The notes under the pieces are model-generated. The model searched no databases and had not been told where the DNA came from. It saw nothing but the letters and a program-made list of their open reading frames with translations. Of a stretch of DNA of 43,729 nucleotides, positions 1 to 8,229 are shown piece by piece (within the stretch, counting starts at the first letter, position 1; the number at the start of each line of letters is the position of its first letter). Origin of the DNA: Herbaspirillum sp. Sphag64 (GTDB taxonomy: Bacteria; Pseudomonadota; Gammaproteobacteria; Burkholderiales; Burkholderiaceae_D); contig NZ_JACHYE010000013.1 in NCBI RefSeq assembly GCF_014192645.1, forward strand, positions 1 to 43,729, given 5' to 3'. The position numbers were made by a program, and so were the translations under genes.

Positions 1-81
1 TAAACTTTTTACCAAACCCCTCGCAAACCCACGCCCACACTCACTCTCTTCGAACAAACAAAAAAAACCAACACCATAAAC

Positions 82-120
82 AACAAGGCCATCCCGCAGG
101 GATGGCCTTGTTGTTTGCTT
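82..120 (+). terminator. Rho-independent-type terminator hairpin
   Basis: A perfect 14-bp inverted repeat (82-95 with 99-112) encloses a GCA loop and is followed by GTTTGCTT. An A-rich stretch (57-67) lies on the left. It probably ends a transcript entering from left of the window. Confidence 0.8.
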
Positions 121-134
121 CATTATCCGCGTAC

Positions 135-239
135 ATGCTTACTATCCAGCAGGCGATAGGCTTTACCGAAAAAGGTGCAGCCAGCGACGTCGGCAGTTAC
201 CCGATATCATTGAAGGTGACACCTACCAATGCCTATTAA
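135..239 (+). pseudogene. Possible C-terminal remnant of a repeat or adhesin-like protein
   Basis: This short frame ends at a TAA two bases before the MFS start. Its translation reads like the end of a larger protein (for example ...GSYPISLKVTPTNAY) and loosely resembles MBG-type beta repeats. There is no ribosome binding site, and a strong terminator lies directly upstream, so it is more likely decayed coding sequence than a functional gene. The resemblance is weak and the stretch could be chance. Confidence 0.2.
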
Positions 240-241
240 AG

Positions 242-1663
242 ATGGATCCCACAACACCCTCGCACAATGCAAAAGCGCATCATATTGTCACCGCCGGAGA
301 AGGCTTACCAGCTGACAAACGCACATTAGCCGTTGTCACTCTCTCTATCGCAGTGGGATTAGCCACACTGGATACCGCCATTGCCAACACCGCCTTACCC
401 GTGATGGCAATAGATCTGCACACGACACCGGCAGCCTCTGTTTGGATCGTGACCGCTTATCAGCTGGCAATGATGGTGTCCCTGCTGCCGTTGGCTGCGC
501 TGGGAGAAATCGTTGGTTACCGGCGTATATATATAGGCGGCCTTGCGCTGTTCACCGCAGCATCATTGCTGTGTGCAGTCTCTTGGTCACTGCCAACGCT
601 AGTGGTAGCACGCTTTCTGCAGGGACTGGGTGGCGCCGGCATCATGAGTGTCAATTCGGCGCTGATACGTTTCATTTATCCGTCCAAGGGTCTTGGGCGC
701 GGCGTGGGGCTCAATACACTGATTGTCGCTATTGCCTTTACCGTTGGTCCCAGCGTGGCTTCAGCGATTCTGGCGATCGCTCCCTGGCCGTGGTTGTTTG
801 CGGTCAACGTTCCACTCGGCCTGATTGGCTTGGCTCTGGCCATCCCGTCGCTTCCGTTCACGCCTAACTCTACGCATCATTTTGATATGAAGACGGCATT
901 GCTGAATGCTGCGGCGTTTGGCTTGCTGATTTTAGCTATCGGCGAAGGTGCGCACCAGGCATCTGCCAACGTCGTCGGACTTGAATTTGCGGCTGCACTT
1001 ATTTGTGGCGTCTTCCTTCTACGCAGACAGGCATCGCATCCCGCACCGATGCTGCCGGTCGACTTGTTCCGGCGTCCGATGTTTGCGCTCTCTGCAGTGA
1101 CTGCTGTGTGTTCGTTTGCGGCACAAGGGCTGGCCTTCGTCTCACTGCCTTTTTTCTTTCATCACGACCTCGGACGGACTCAGGTGGAAATCGGTTTGCT
1201 AATGACGCCCTGGCCGGTTGCAGTCGCCATCATGGCACCCATCGCAGGACGTCTTTCTGATCGCTATCCTGCCGGCATCCTTGGTGGTGTCGGGCTGGCG
1301 TTGCTGAGTATCGGCATGCTACTGATGGCGTTCATGCCGGGACAACCCAGCGTATTTGATATCTCCTGGCGCATGCTGTTGTGTGGAATGGGTTTCGGTT
1401 TCTTTCAATCACCTAACTTGAAGGCCCTGATGACGAGCGCACCCGCTGAGCGCAGTGGCGGCGCAAGCGGCATCGTGGCCACTGCACGATTGTTTGGACA
1501 AAGTATTGGTGCGGCATTGGTCGCCTTGTGTTTCAGCGTCTCGATGTCGCATGGATCACGGCTGGCGCTAGGGCTCGGCGCTGGCTTCGCGGGAGCGGCT
1601 TGTCTGGCAAGCTTTCTCCGACTGCTGACAAACAATCCTGCTGCGCCACGGACACCCAGGTGA
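242..1663 (+). CDS. MFS transporter, DHA2-type drug exporter
   Basis: This encodes a 473-residue inner-membrane major facilitator, probably a proton-driven exporter of drugs or other small molecules. The N-terminal motif LDTAIANTALPVMA matches the DHA2 (EmrB/QacA) pattern LDxTIVNVALP. It is followed by WIVTAYQL and by GEIVGYRR, which corresponds to the cytoplasmic loop 2-3 motif of the superfamily. ARFLQGLGGAG is a further conserved segment, and many hydrophobic helices run to about residue 460. The family typically has 14 helices; I did not count them rigorously. The annotated ATG has no convincing Shine-Dalgarno and the next in-frame Met lies far inside, so the start is only moderately secure. 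No membrane-fusion partner is adjacent and the substrate cannot be told from sequence. Confidence 0.85.
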   Translation: MDPTTPSHNAKAHHIVTAGEGLPADKRTLAVVTLSIAVGLATLDTAIANTALPVMAIDLHTTPAASVWIVTAYQLAMMVSLLPLAALGEIVGYRRIYIGGLALFTAASLLCAVSWSLPTLVVARFLQGLGGAGIMSVNSALIRFIYPSKGLGRGVGLNTLIVAIAFTVGPSVASAILAIAPWPWLFAVNVPLGLIGLALAIPSLPFTPNSTHHFDMKTALLNAAAFGLLILAIGEGAHQASANVVGLEFAAALICGVFLLRRQASHPAPMLPVDLFRRPMFALSAVTAVCSFAAQGLAFVSLPFFFHHDLGRTQVEIGLLMTPWPVAVAIMAPIAGRLSDRYPAGILGGVGLALLSIGMLLMAFMPGQPSVFDISWRMLLCGMGFGFFQSPNLKALMTSAPAERSGGASGIVATARLFGQSIGAALVALCFSVSMSHGSRLALGLGAGFAGAACLASFLRLLTNNPAAPRTPR

Positions 1664-1788
1664 AGCAATCGGCTTACTCAAATTTTTCTCAGCAGCAACA
1701 ATAAGGAACTGATCACAACGGTATATACAAAGAGCAAGGGAATCCAGGAGTATCTATGCATCGCTATTGCTAAATGGAATGGATGTTC

Positions 1789-1797
1789 TGCTACGAT
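1789..1797 (+). promoter_or_regulatory. Candidate extended -10 promoter for the HD-GYP gene
   Basis: TGCTACGAT fits the TGnTATAAT extended -10 pattern about 110 bases before the HD-GYP start. A TTGCTA lies 19 bases upstream. It is the best candidate in the 246-base gap 1664-1909, in which I see no gene. Confidence 0.3.
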
Positions 1798-1909
1798 AGA
1801 TACATTATCGCGTCAGCTGCATCTGTCTCGGTCGATATGATGATCGGGTGAAGCCTTCGGCCCCCGAACGACCACTACTTCACTATTTGTTTCAAAGCGA
1901 GATTTCAGC

Positions 1910-3169
1910 GTGTTCAAACGGATTGCCCCTGACCAGTTACGTCTTGGAATGTATATCCAGGAAATTCCGGGACCATGGATGAATCATCCATTCTGGAGGG
2001 GTTCTTTCAAACTGGAAAAACGCGAAGATCTTGAAATATTGCGACACGGCAATATCGAGAAGATCGTCATCTGCACTACCAAGGGCGTGGATGTCCTGCC
2101 GGAAGAAGAGAAAGAAGTCGCCACCACGACAACGGTAGCTGCTACATCAGACAGTAAGCAAGAGAAAGAAGCCGAAACGGCAGCGGAAACCAAACCGGTA
2201 CCTGCGAAGCTGAACATCAAGGTCAGCGTCGAACAGGAGCGGGTCACGGCAAGCCGTATTCTGACTTCATCCAAGCAAGCCATCATGACCATGTTCAATG
2301 AGTCACGCATGGGTAAAGCCGTTGATGTCAAGCAAGCCTTACCAATTGTGCAGGAAATTACCGCGTCGGTATCGCGCAATTCAGGCGCGCTCATCAGCCT
2401 GGCACGACTCAAGAATACTGACGACTACACTTATATGCATTCGGTGGCAGTTTGTGCTTTGATGATTGCGCTGGCGCACAAGCTGGGACTATCCCCTGAA
2501 CACACCAGACAAGCAGGTGTGGCGGGACTATTACATGACATCGGCAAGATGGCAGTGCCGTCGGATATTCTGAACAAGCCTGGCAAACTCACGGATGACG
2601 AGTTCACCTCGATCAAGAAGCATACCGTGGCAGGCCATGAAATTCTGCGCAACGTCAACGGCATCAGTGAAGCGGCTCTCGATGTTTCCCTGCATCATCA
2701 CGAAAAAATTGACGGCAGCGGGTATCCGTTTAATCTGCGTGGTGGCCAGATTTCCCTCTTCGCCAAAATGGGCGCGGTGTGTGATGTCTATGATGCAATT
2801 ACCTCCGACCGTCCCTACAAGCCGGGTTGGGAACCAGGTCATTCAATCAAACGCATGGCCTCCAACGAGGGGCATTTTGACGAAATCATTCTAGAAGCGT
2901 TCATCAAGAGCGTCGGAATCTTCCCGACCGGATCTTGCGTATTAATGATGTCGGGAAAAATTGGGATTGTGCTGGATCAACATCCGGGATCGTTACTCAC
3001 ACCAAAAGTGAAGACGTTTTTCTCTACCCGCACCATGGCACCGATTCCAATTGAAATCATCGACCTCGCCGCTAGCAGGACTAGCGACAAAATTGTGTCG
3101 CACGCTGATCCGAGCAAATACAAGCTGCCCAATCTGGATGCCGTCTGGGGACCTCGCGTAGCATTCTGA
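1910..3169 (+). CDS. HD-GYP domain cyclic-di-GMP phosphodiesterase with DUF3391 N-terminus
   Basis: This 419-residue cytoplasmic protein is predicted to hydrolyse cyclic di-GMP. Residues 1 to about 65 match the DUF3391 domain common in front of HD-GYP domains (RLGMYIQEIPGPWMNHPF). A low-complexity acidic/Ala/Thr linker follows (about 65-100). The HD-GYP domain shows H177, HDIGK (H209/D210), H238 and H243, and HHHEKIDGSGYP (H262-H264, GYP 271-273), so the metal ligands and the GYP signature are all present and activity is expected. The start is GTG with a weak GCGAG upstream. It converges with the BLUF gene, and a light or cyclic-di-GMP link between the two is conceivable but unproven. The family typically governs motility and biofilm choice. 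Confidence 0.92.
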   Translation: MFKRIAPDQLRLGMYIQEIPGPWMNHPFWRGSFKLEKREDLEILRHGNIEKIVICTTKGVDVLPEEEKEVATTTTVAATSDSKQEKEAETAAETKPVPAKLNIKVSVEQERVTASRILTSSKQAIMTMFNESRMGKAVDVKQALPIVQEITASVSRNSGALISLARLKNTDDYTYMHSVAVCALMIALAHKLGLSPEHTRQAGVAGLLHDIGKMAVPSDILNKPGKLTDDEFTSIKKHTVAGHEILRNVNGISEAALDVSLHHHEKIDGSGYPFNLRGGQISLFAKMGAVCDVYDAITSDRPYKPGWEPGHSIKRMASNEGHFDEIILEAFIKSVGIFPTGSCVLMMSGKIGIVLDQHPGSLLTPKVKTFFSTRTMAPIPIEIIDLAASRTSDKIVSHADPSKYKLPNLDAVWGPRVAF

Positions 3170-3201
3170 AACTGACGAAGCCTGCCCGGCGCTATTGCCT
3201 G

Positions 3202-3627
3202 CTAGTCACGCACCGCAAAAGCCGCGGTTGCCGCCAGCTCGTCAAGTAAGGCGACGGTAGCACAGGCAGGGACATCATAAGGATTGAGGGTGCCGTTGCT
3301 GGAATACTTCAACAATAACGAACGATTGATCTTGTCCAAGCTCACTTTGCCCATCGTCCAGGACGAATATCGACGTACGGCAACTTCCTCGTAGCAAAGC
3401 AGTACCACATCGCGGTGGCGGGGATCCTGCAGCAGACGCACATACAATTGATTGACCTGATCGCGGCCCCCTTCGAGTGCCTGGACAAAGATTTCATCGC
3501 TATGACAGAGCACACCCGTGATCCCATTACTGGGGTTATGTCGACGCGAGGCCGACAAGATACCTTCCATTGACTCATGGCTGATCGCTGTCGAGGCGCG
3601 GCTTGCGTAAATCAGTCTTACTAACAT
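3202..3627 (-). CDS. BLUF-domain blue-light photoreceptor
   Basis: This 141-residue protein is essentially a single BLUF (FAD-binding blue-light sensing) domain plus a short C-terminal tail of about 45 residues. The hallmark residues are visible: Tyr7 in RLIYASRA, Asn34 in SNGITGVL, Gln49 in FVQALEG, and the Trp90/Met92 pair in SSWTMG. The light-driven Tyr-Gln-flavin switch should therefore be intact. There is no effector domain, so it must act on a partner protein, as short BLUF proteins such as PixD do. Its ATG lies 2 bases after the folE stop, so the two are almost certainly co-transcribed and translationally coupled. The partner is unknown; FolE and the convergent HD-GYP enzyme are the obvious candidates to consider. 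Confidence 0.93.
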   Translation of the reverse strand: MLVRLIYASRASTAISHESMEGILSASRRHNPSNGITGVLCHSDEIFVQALEGGRDQVNQLYVRLLQDPRHRDVVLLCYEEVAVRRYSSWTMGKVSLDKINRSLLLKYSSNGTLNPYDVPACATVALLDELAATAAFAVRD

Positions 3628-3629
3628 GC

Positions 3630-4337
3630 TTACCCCTTGCGGATGAGAGAAAGAAACTCGCGGCGCAAATCAGCGTCGCGCAGGAATGAACCACGCATGA
3701 CACTGTTGATCATCTTGGACTCCGTATCCTTGACACCACGCCAGTGCATGCAGAAGTGATCGGCTTCCATCACCAGTGCCAGGCCATCCGGTTGCAGCTT
3801 TTGCATCAGCAAATCAACCACTTGCGATACAGCTTCTTCCTGAATTTGCGGCCGACTCATGATCCATTCGACCAGACGTGCATACTTGGACAGCCCGATC
3901 AGATTCGAGTGCTCATTGGGCATCACGCCGACCCAGACCTTGCCCATGATCGGGCACAGGTGGTGGGAACAGGCACTACGTACTGTAATCGGTCCAACAA
4001 TCATGAGCTCATTGAGGCGCTCAATATTGGGAAATTCGGTGACCGGTGGCGCAGGCTGGTAACGACCACGAAAAACTTCCTGCAGATACATTTTAGCAAC
4101 TCGCTTGGCGGTATCCTGGGTGTTGTGATCGCTCTCAATATCAATCACCAGGCTTTCCAACACACCAACCAGCTTGGATTGCACCTCGGCTTGCAGCGCC
4201 TCGAGTTCACCTTCACGGATAAAGGCGGCAATATTGTCGTTGGCGTGAAAGCGAACGCCTGCGGCTTTGATGCGGGCGCGAATCCGCGCTGACACCAGTG
4301 CGTCATGCACGCTTTGTTGTGGTTGCTCTGTGGCCAT
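3630..4337 (-). CDS. folE: GTP cyclohydrolase I
   Basis: This enzyme converts GTP to 7,8-dihydroneopterin triphosphate, the first step of tetrahydrofolate synthesis. With the start at MATEQPQQ it has 235 residues, close to the family size; the open frame extends upstream, but that part is not protein-like. The zinc-site and catalytic motifs are complete: SACSHHLCPIMG (Cys123, His125, His126) and ADHFCMHWRG (His194, Cys196), equivalent to E. coli Cys110/His112/His113 and His179/Cys181. SNLIGLSKYARLVEW is the conserved substrate-site block. It is the first gene of a two-gene unit with the BLUF photoreceptor. GTP is the precursor of both folate and flavin, which makes the pairing suggestive. No clear Shine-Dalgarno precedes the ATG. 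Confidence 0.95.
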   Translation of the reverse strand: MATEQPQQSVHDALVSARIRARIKAAGVRFHANDNIAAFIREGELEALQAEVQSKLVGVLESLVIDIESDHNTQDTAKRVAKMYLQEVFRGRYQPAPPVTEFPNIERLNELMIVGPITVRSACSHHLCPIMGKVWVGVMPNEHSNLIGLSKYARLVEWIMSRPQIQEEAVSQVVDLLMQKLQPDGLALVMEADHFCMHWRGVKDTESKMINSVMRGSFLRDADLRREFLSLIRKG

Positions 4338-4515
4338 TATGAACTGGGGTGCGATCGCACTTGCAATTGAAAGTAGCCACATTATGCCTTGAAACGCCAA
4401 ATCGGTTTGGATCGTGCCCGGTCAGGAAAACCTATGTCCAGACGGTAGCAACTCCGCGCAAAATAGCGCCTGTAGTGACATTCTTGATGTATCCTCTGGA
4501 ATATTAAGCTTTATT

Positions 4516-4524
4516 TGCTAGAAT
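4516..4524 (+). promoter_or_regulatory. Candidate extended -10 promoter for flgH
   Basis: TGCTAGAAT matches the extended -10 consensus about 83 bases before the flgH ATG in an AT-rich stretch (4499-4530). No good -35 is seen at 17 bases. I found no sigma-28 (TAAA-N15-GCCGATAA) element, which would be usual for late flagellar genes. Confidence 0.35.
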
Positions 4525-4606
4525 TGAGTAGGTGTCTATTTGTGTCGGCAAGCTTCGGCAACTGGCTCCTTGATCGGCTTTCGATTTGTTTAGGTGTGGG
4601 GAAATC

Positions 4607-5302
4607 ATGAATCAGCGGCGCATCGCTCATCGCGCAGGACTGACGGGCTTAGGGTTAGGTCTGTGCTTACTAAGTGCCTGCGGCACCCCGCCGCCGCCAG
4701 TCGTGCCTGGTCCGACTAGTGTTCGCCCACCCTACCCAGTCGCTAATATTGAGAGCAATGGCGCGATCTTTCGTGTCAACAGTGCGCAGTTGTTTGAAGA
4801 ACCGAATGCCCACAATATCGGCGACATTCTGAAAATCAATATCTCAGAGTCGCTGTCCGGCAGCACCAAGTCCACAACCAACAACAGCCGTGCGACCTCT
4901 CTCAAACAGGTTGGTCCTGGTGCGGGCAAGTCCATGAGCGGATTGCTGGCATCGATTTTCAATATCAATGACACCGCCACTGGCGCAGACTCGTTCAAGG
5001 GATCTGGTCAGACTGATAATTCCAATACGATGACCGGTGTACTCATGGTCACCGTGACTGAAGTGCTGCCTAATAACAATCTCGTCGTTGCTGGTGAGAA
5101 ACGCATCAGTATGAATGGATCGATCAATACGCTGCGCTTCTCTGGCGTAGTCCGTACCCGTGATATTCATGGGGGTAATGTCGTGTCATCGAGCGATGTA
5201 GCCGATGCCAGACTCGAGCAGATCGGTGGCGGTGGAGTTGCTGACGCTAATCAACAAAATGCCTTGCAGAAATTCTTCCGGGATATCCTGACTTTCTGGT
5301 GA
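4607..5302 (+). CDS. flgH: Flagellar L-ring protein FlgH (isolated copy)
   Basis: FlgH is the outer-membrane lipoprotein that forms the flagellar L ring. The 231-residue product begins with a signal peptide and lipobox (LLSAC, Cys about residue 25). It has the family blocks NGAIFRVNSAQLFEEPNAHNIGDILKINISES and, near the C-terminus, MTGVLMVTVTEVLPNNNLVVAGEK, FSGVVRTRDI, ADARLEQIGGG and QKFFRDILTFW. The ATG at 4607 is preferred over an upstream TTG because GGGGA (4598-4602) sits 4 bases before it. No other flagellar gene lies nearby: FlgG or FlgI would be expected. It is therefore either a displaced flgH or a second, diverged copy. It converges on a lipoprotein gene. Confidence 0.9.
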   Translation: MNQRRIAHRAGLTGLGLGLCLLSACGTPPPPVVPGPTSVRPPYPVANIESNGAIFRVNSAQLFEEPNAHNIGDILKINISESLSGSTKSTTNNSRATSLKQVGPGAGKSMSGLLASIFNINDTATGADSFKGSGQTDNSNTMTGVLMVTVTEVLPNNNLVVAGEKRISMNGSINTLRFSGVVRTRDIHGGNVVSSSDVADARLEQIGGGGVADANQQNALQKFFRDILTFW

Positions 5303-5335
5303 TTCAGGCATCATCCTGAGTTACTCACAGCGATC

Positions 5336-5887
5336 TCAAGACCCGCTGAAAGTCGAAGTGTCTTTCTTTGCCTTTTTGTCCGGGACAACCACCAAGACAT
5401 CAACCAATGGTCCCAGCTTGCTCGTCGTCGATCCCCACTTATCCTGTCCAAATGAGCCAATCTGGTATTGCGCTGTACCAACGACCCGGCCTTCTCGGCG
5501 CAAGGTAAGTGAAGCGTAGGCAAGATAAGGGGAATAACTGCTGCTGAATGCCTTGACGTCCCATTTGATGAACGCGTTGTAGGCCATGGTCAGCGGGCAA
5601 TTGGTAGGCTGGGTTCCTGCATTGTAGACACGGCTGAGCACACCATGCTTTTGCAGCTCGGATTGCAGGCTGGGCACAAAGTCGCTCAACGCCACGGAGC
5701 CATTCCATTCAATACAGACTTCCTTGATCTCATCGTGATCAAATACATTCGAACTGTCTGCCTTATGCGGCAGTAGTGAGCCCGCGGCATTGACACCGGT
5801 ACCGACCAGACTGGCAGCATCCAGCACCGTGCTGAAACAGCCCGACAAGGAGGCGGCAGACAAAAAGACGAAAATAAGTTTGACCAT
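5336..5887 (-). CDS. Outer-membrane-type lipoprotein of unknown function
   Basis: This encodes a 183-residue predicted lipoprotein. It has a short signal peptide and lipobox LSGC (Cys17), followed by a Ser/Ala-rich linker. The folded part contains CIEWNGSVALSDFVPSLQSELQKHGV, which resembles bacterial lipoproteins annotated as Sbal_3080-like, but I could not verify that. Two Cys residues remain after the lipobox (about 58 and 97) and could form a disulfide. The C-terminus is Lys/Ser-rich. It converges with flgH with about 30 bases between them. No strong Shine-Dalgarno is visible before the ATG, and the upstream leader carries three 12-bp repeats. Confidence 0.7.
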   Translation of the reverse strand: MVKLIFVFLSAASLSGCFSTVLDAASLVGTGVNAAGSLLPHKADSSNVFDHDEIKEVCIEWNGSVALSDFVPSLQSELQKHGVLSRVYNAGTQPTNCPLTMAYNAFIKWDVKAFSSSYSPYLAYASLTLRREGRVVGTAQYQIGSFGQDKWGSTTSKLGPLVDVLVVVPDKKAKKDTSTFSGS

Positions 5888-5902
5888 GCTGACGACCGAT
5901 TG

Positions 5903-5938
5903 GACTGAAAAGCAGACTGAAAAACAGACTCAAAAGCA
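5903..5938. repeat. Three tandem 12-bp repeats
   Basis: GACTGAAAAGCA, GACTGAAAAACA and GACTCAAAAGCA lie head to tail just upstream of the lipoprotein start, on its non-coding side. They could be a variable leader or promoter spacer. Confidence 0.8.
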
Positions 5939-6036
5939 AATTGATAACATCTGCCGGCATACCAACTATTTTTGCACCAATTAGCGCAAGAATACACACT
6001 AATATGCCATTGTCGATGTATTTGCAGCAACACCTA

Positions 6037-7317
6037 TTATATGACGCGCAGCGGGCCAAGATCGTCACTAACGATTTCACTGGTCACACCAGCAATTCTG
6101 TCGGCAATCAGGCGACTGCTTCCGCAAGCCGTTGTCCAGCCATTGGAGCCATGTCCAGCGTTCAGGTATAGCCTGGCATACGAAGTTGCACCAATGAGTG
6201 GAGCGCCATCCGGTGTCATCGGACGCAGGCCCGCCCAATACTGCAAGCGACTCATGTCGGCACCATTAGGATATAGTGATTTGAGTGACTTGATTGCCGT
6301 CGCGCAATCCCTTGGTGACACCCGCGTATCCCAATTACCAATCTCTGCCGTGCCCGCAGCGCGGATATGGTTGCCCATTCGCGTAATGGCGACCTTGTAA
6401 TATTCGTCCATGACGCCACTACGCGGCGCAGCCGCAGCATCCGTGACGGGTGCAGTAATCGCATACCCTTTGACCGGATAGACCGGCAAGGACAAACCCA
6501 GCGGGGCCAGCAAGGATACCGACGCGCTGGCACAGGCCACGACATAGGCATCGGCTTGCAGCAGAGCTGACTGACCATGCTCGTCATCGACATGTAACCC
6601 GGTCAATTCCCCGCCAGCATGTGCGAGTGCACGCACCGCGGTACCGAGTCGAAAAACCACACCCTGCGTCTTGAGCCACTCCGCCAGCGCGCGCGCAAAC
6701 AAGGGACAATTGCCGGTCTCGTCCTGGGGCAATAGCATGCCACCGACAAGTTGCCCTCTGGCCGCCTCCAAGGCAGGATCAAACGCCATGCATCCAGCCA
6801 CATCCAGCAACTGAAAAGGAACACCAGCCTCGGCCAGTACCCCGGCTGCCAGCCCAGCGTTGTCCAGTCCTTCCTGGGTCCGGAATACTTGGAGATTCCC
6901 GCCCGTAGTCTGTTCATACTGGATATCCAGTCGCTCGCGTATCGCCTTGAGCTGACTATGGCTATACCGCGCCAGACGCCCCATGCGCGCCTTATTGATG
7001 GCATAGCGCTCGGCATTGCATTGCGACAGGAACTGCCGCAACCACCGCCACTGATGACGATCCAGACGCGGACTCCAGCGCAGTGCGGTCTCCATGCCAA
7101 GCCAGCTCTGCACCGTCCACTTGAGCGCCTTGGCCGGCATACCCGGTGCCGCCCATGGCGTCGCATAGGAGGGGCAGACATGACCGGCATTACCGAAACT
7201 GGTTTCTACGGCGACCTCGCGCTGACGATCGACTACGGTCACGGTGTAACCCTTTTCGTGCAGGAAGTAAGCGGTGGTCACGCCGACAATCCCAGCGCCG
7301 AGAACGATGATATGCAT
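6037..7317 (-). CDS. dadA: FAD-dependent D-amino acid dehydrogenase (DadA-like)
   Basis: DadA-type enzymes oxidatively deaminate D-amino acids to 2-oxo acids at the inner membrane and pass electrons to the respiratory chain. The chosen start MHIIVLGAGIVG gives 426 residues, close to the 432 of E. coli DadA. It places the Rossmann GxGxxG motif at residues 7-12, followed by the second-strand acidic residue in VTVVDR. Conserved later blocks are ETSFGNAGHVCPSYATPWAAPG, QTTGGNLQVF, LLPQDETGNC and the C-terminal FAD block LRPMTPDGAPLIGAT plus NAGHGSNGWT. The usual GHGTLGWT is altered to GHGSNGWT. It is divergent from the amino-acid ABC permease. I infer that it deaminates a D-amino acid or cyclic imino acid taken up by that transporter. 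The symbol denotes family resemblance, not proven specificity. Confidence 0.88.
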   Translation of the reverse strand: MHIIVLGAGIVGVTTAYFLHEKGYTVTVVDRQREVAVETSFGNAGHVCPSYATPWAAPGMPAKALKWTVQSWLGMETALRWSPRLDRHQWRWLRQFLSQCNAERYAINKARMGRLARYSHSQLKAIRERLDIQYEQTTGGNLQVFRTQEGLDNAGLAAGVLAEAGVPFQLLDVAGCMAFDPALEAARGQLVGGMLLPQDETGNCPLFARALAEWLKTQGVVFRLGTAVRALAHAGGELTGLHVDDEHGQSALLQADAYVVACASASVSLLAPLGLSLPVYPVKGYAITAPVTDAAAAPRSGVMDEYYKVAITRMGNHIRAAGTAEIGNWDTRVSPRDCATAIKSLKSLYPNGADMSRLQYWAGLRPMTPDGAPLIGATSYARLYLNAGHGSNGWTTACGSSRLIADRIAGVTSEIVSDDLGPLRVI

Positions 7318-7499
7318 GATGAGAATAGGTTTTGCCAGCGCAGAGAAAGCATGGCAACGATCGCAGAATAAGGTGACTATTCTAACCAATAAGTAGACCC
7401 GATAAGCACGGCAAGCAGCGCTATCTGCATGCGCATGTTCTCCTTTACAATTGCGAAGCCTTCAGGAGAAGACCGACAGTTGTTAGTGATTGAAGGCCG

Positions 7500-7516
7500 C
7501 TGGTACGCTTCCTGCA
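7500..7516 (+). promoter_or_regulatory. Candidate sigma-54 (-24/-12) promoter for the amino-acid ABC genes
   Basis: CTGGTACGCTTCCTGCA matches the YTGGCACGNNNNTTGCW consensus with two mismatches and the required 10-base gap between GG and GC. It predicts a start near 7527, about 30 bases before the permease ATG, which has a clear AAAAGGGA site. A sigma-70 reading (TTGAAG, 17 bases, TGCAAT) overlaps it, so the assignment is not exclusive. Confidence 0.45.
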
Positions 7517-7556
7517 ATGGTGAACGCGTTCAGGCAAAAATCAAAAGGGAATCACA

Positions 7557-8225
7557 ATGTATCAATGGGACTTTGCCTCGCTCTGGCAATTCCGTAACAT
7601 CATCGCGGTGGGTTTCGGCTATACGCTGGCCTATACCGTGGCGTGCGTCGCGCTGGGTTTATTGCTGGGACTGCTGGTCGGGCTCGGTCGGCTGTCAAGC
7701 AATCCGCTGATATCCGGCCCATTGCGCGCCTATGTCGAGCTGTTTCGCTGCACCCCGGTATTGGTGCAGCTGGTGTGGTTCTACTATGCCTTGCCGGTAC
7801 TAGCAGGGATCGAAATGTCAGCCGGTACTGCCGCCTTGGTCTCGCTGACTCTCTATGGCGGTGCCTTCTACTCGGAAATCATCCGTGGCGGCATCATCTC
7901 CATCGATGTCGGCCAGACCGAAGCCGGCAGCGCACTGGGCATGACCCGTCTGCAATTGATGCGCCGGGTGATTTTGCCGCAGGCATTCAAGCGCATGACA
8001 CCACCACTGGTCAGTCAATCCATCATGCAGCTCAAGAATACTTCACTGCTGTCGGTACTGGCCGTTCCCGACCTGCTCTACCAAGGTCAGATCATTGCCC
8101 ACGAAACCTACCGTCCACTGGAAATCTACACACTGGTAGCAGTCATGTATTTCCTGATCTTGCTACCAGCGACCATCTGGGCCAAACGCCTGGAAACGCG
8201 CCTGAACCAACAACAAGGGGCCTGA
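7557..8225 (+). CDS. Polar amino acid ABC transporter permease (His/Glu/Gln/Arg type)
   Basis: This 222-residue inner-membrane subunit of a polar-amino-acid importer has about five hydrophobic helices. It begins with an FTLAYT-like first helix (GFGYTLAYTVAC) and has the family marker YVELFRCTPVLVQLVWFYYALP. The cytoplasmic EAA loop, which docks the ATPase, is EAGSALGMTRLQLMRRVILPQAF. AAAAGGGA lies 7 bases before the ATG. The ATPase gene starts 4 bases after the stop, and both are followed by an Lrp-type regulator. Only one permease gene is present, so it probably acts as a homodimer. The solute-binding protein is likely the one encoded convergently at 9512-10351. Confidence 0.92.
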   Translation: MYQWDFASLWQFRNIIAVGFGYTLAYTVACVALGLLLGLLVGLGRLSSNPLISGPLRAYVELFRCTPVLVQLVWFYYALPVLAGIEMSAGTAALVSLTLYGGAFYSEIIRGGIISIDVGQTEAGSALGMTRLQLMRRVILPQAFKRMTPPLVSQSIMQLKNTSLLSVLAVPDLLYQGQIIAHETYRPLEIYTLVAVMYFLILLPATIWAKRLETRLNQQQGA

Positions 8226-8229
8226 GTCC

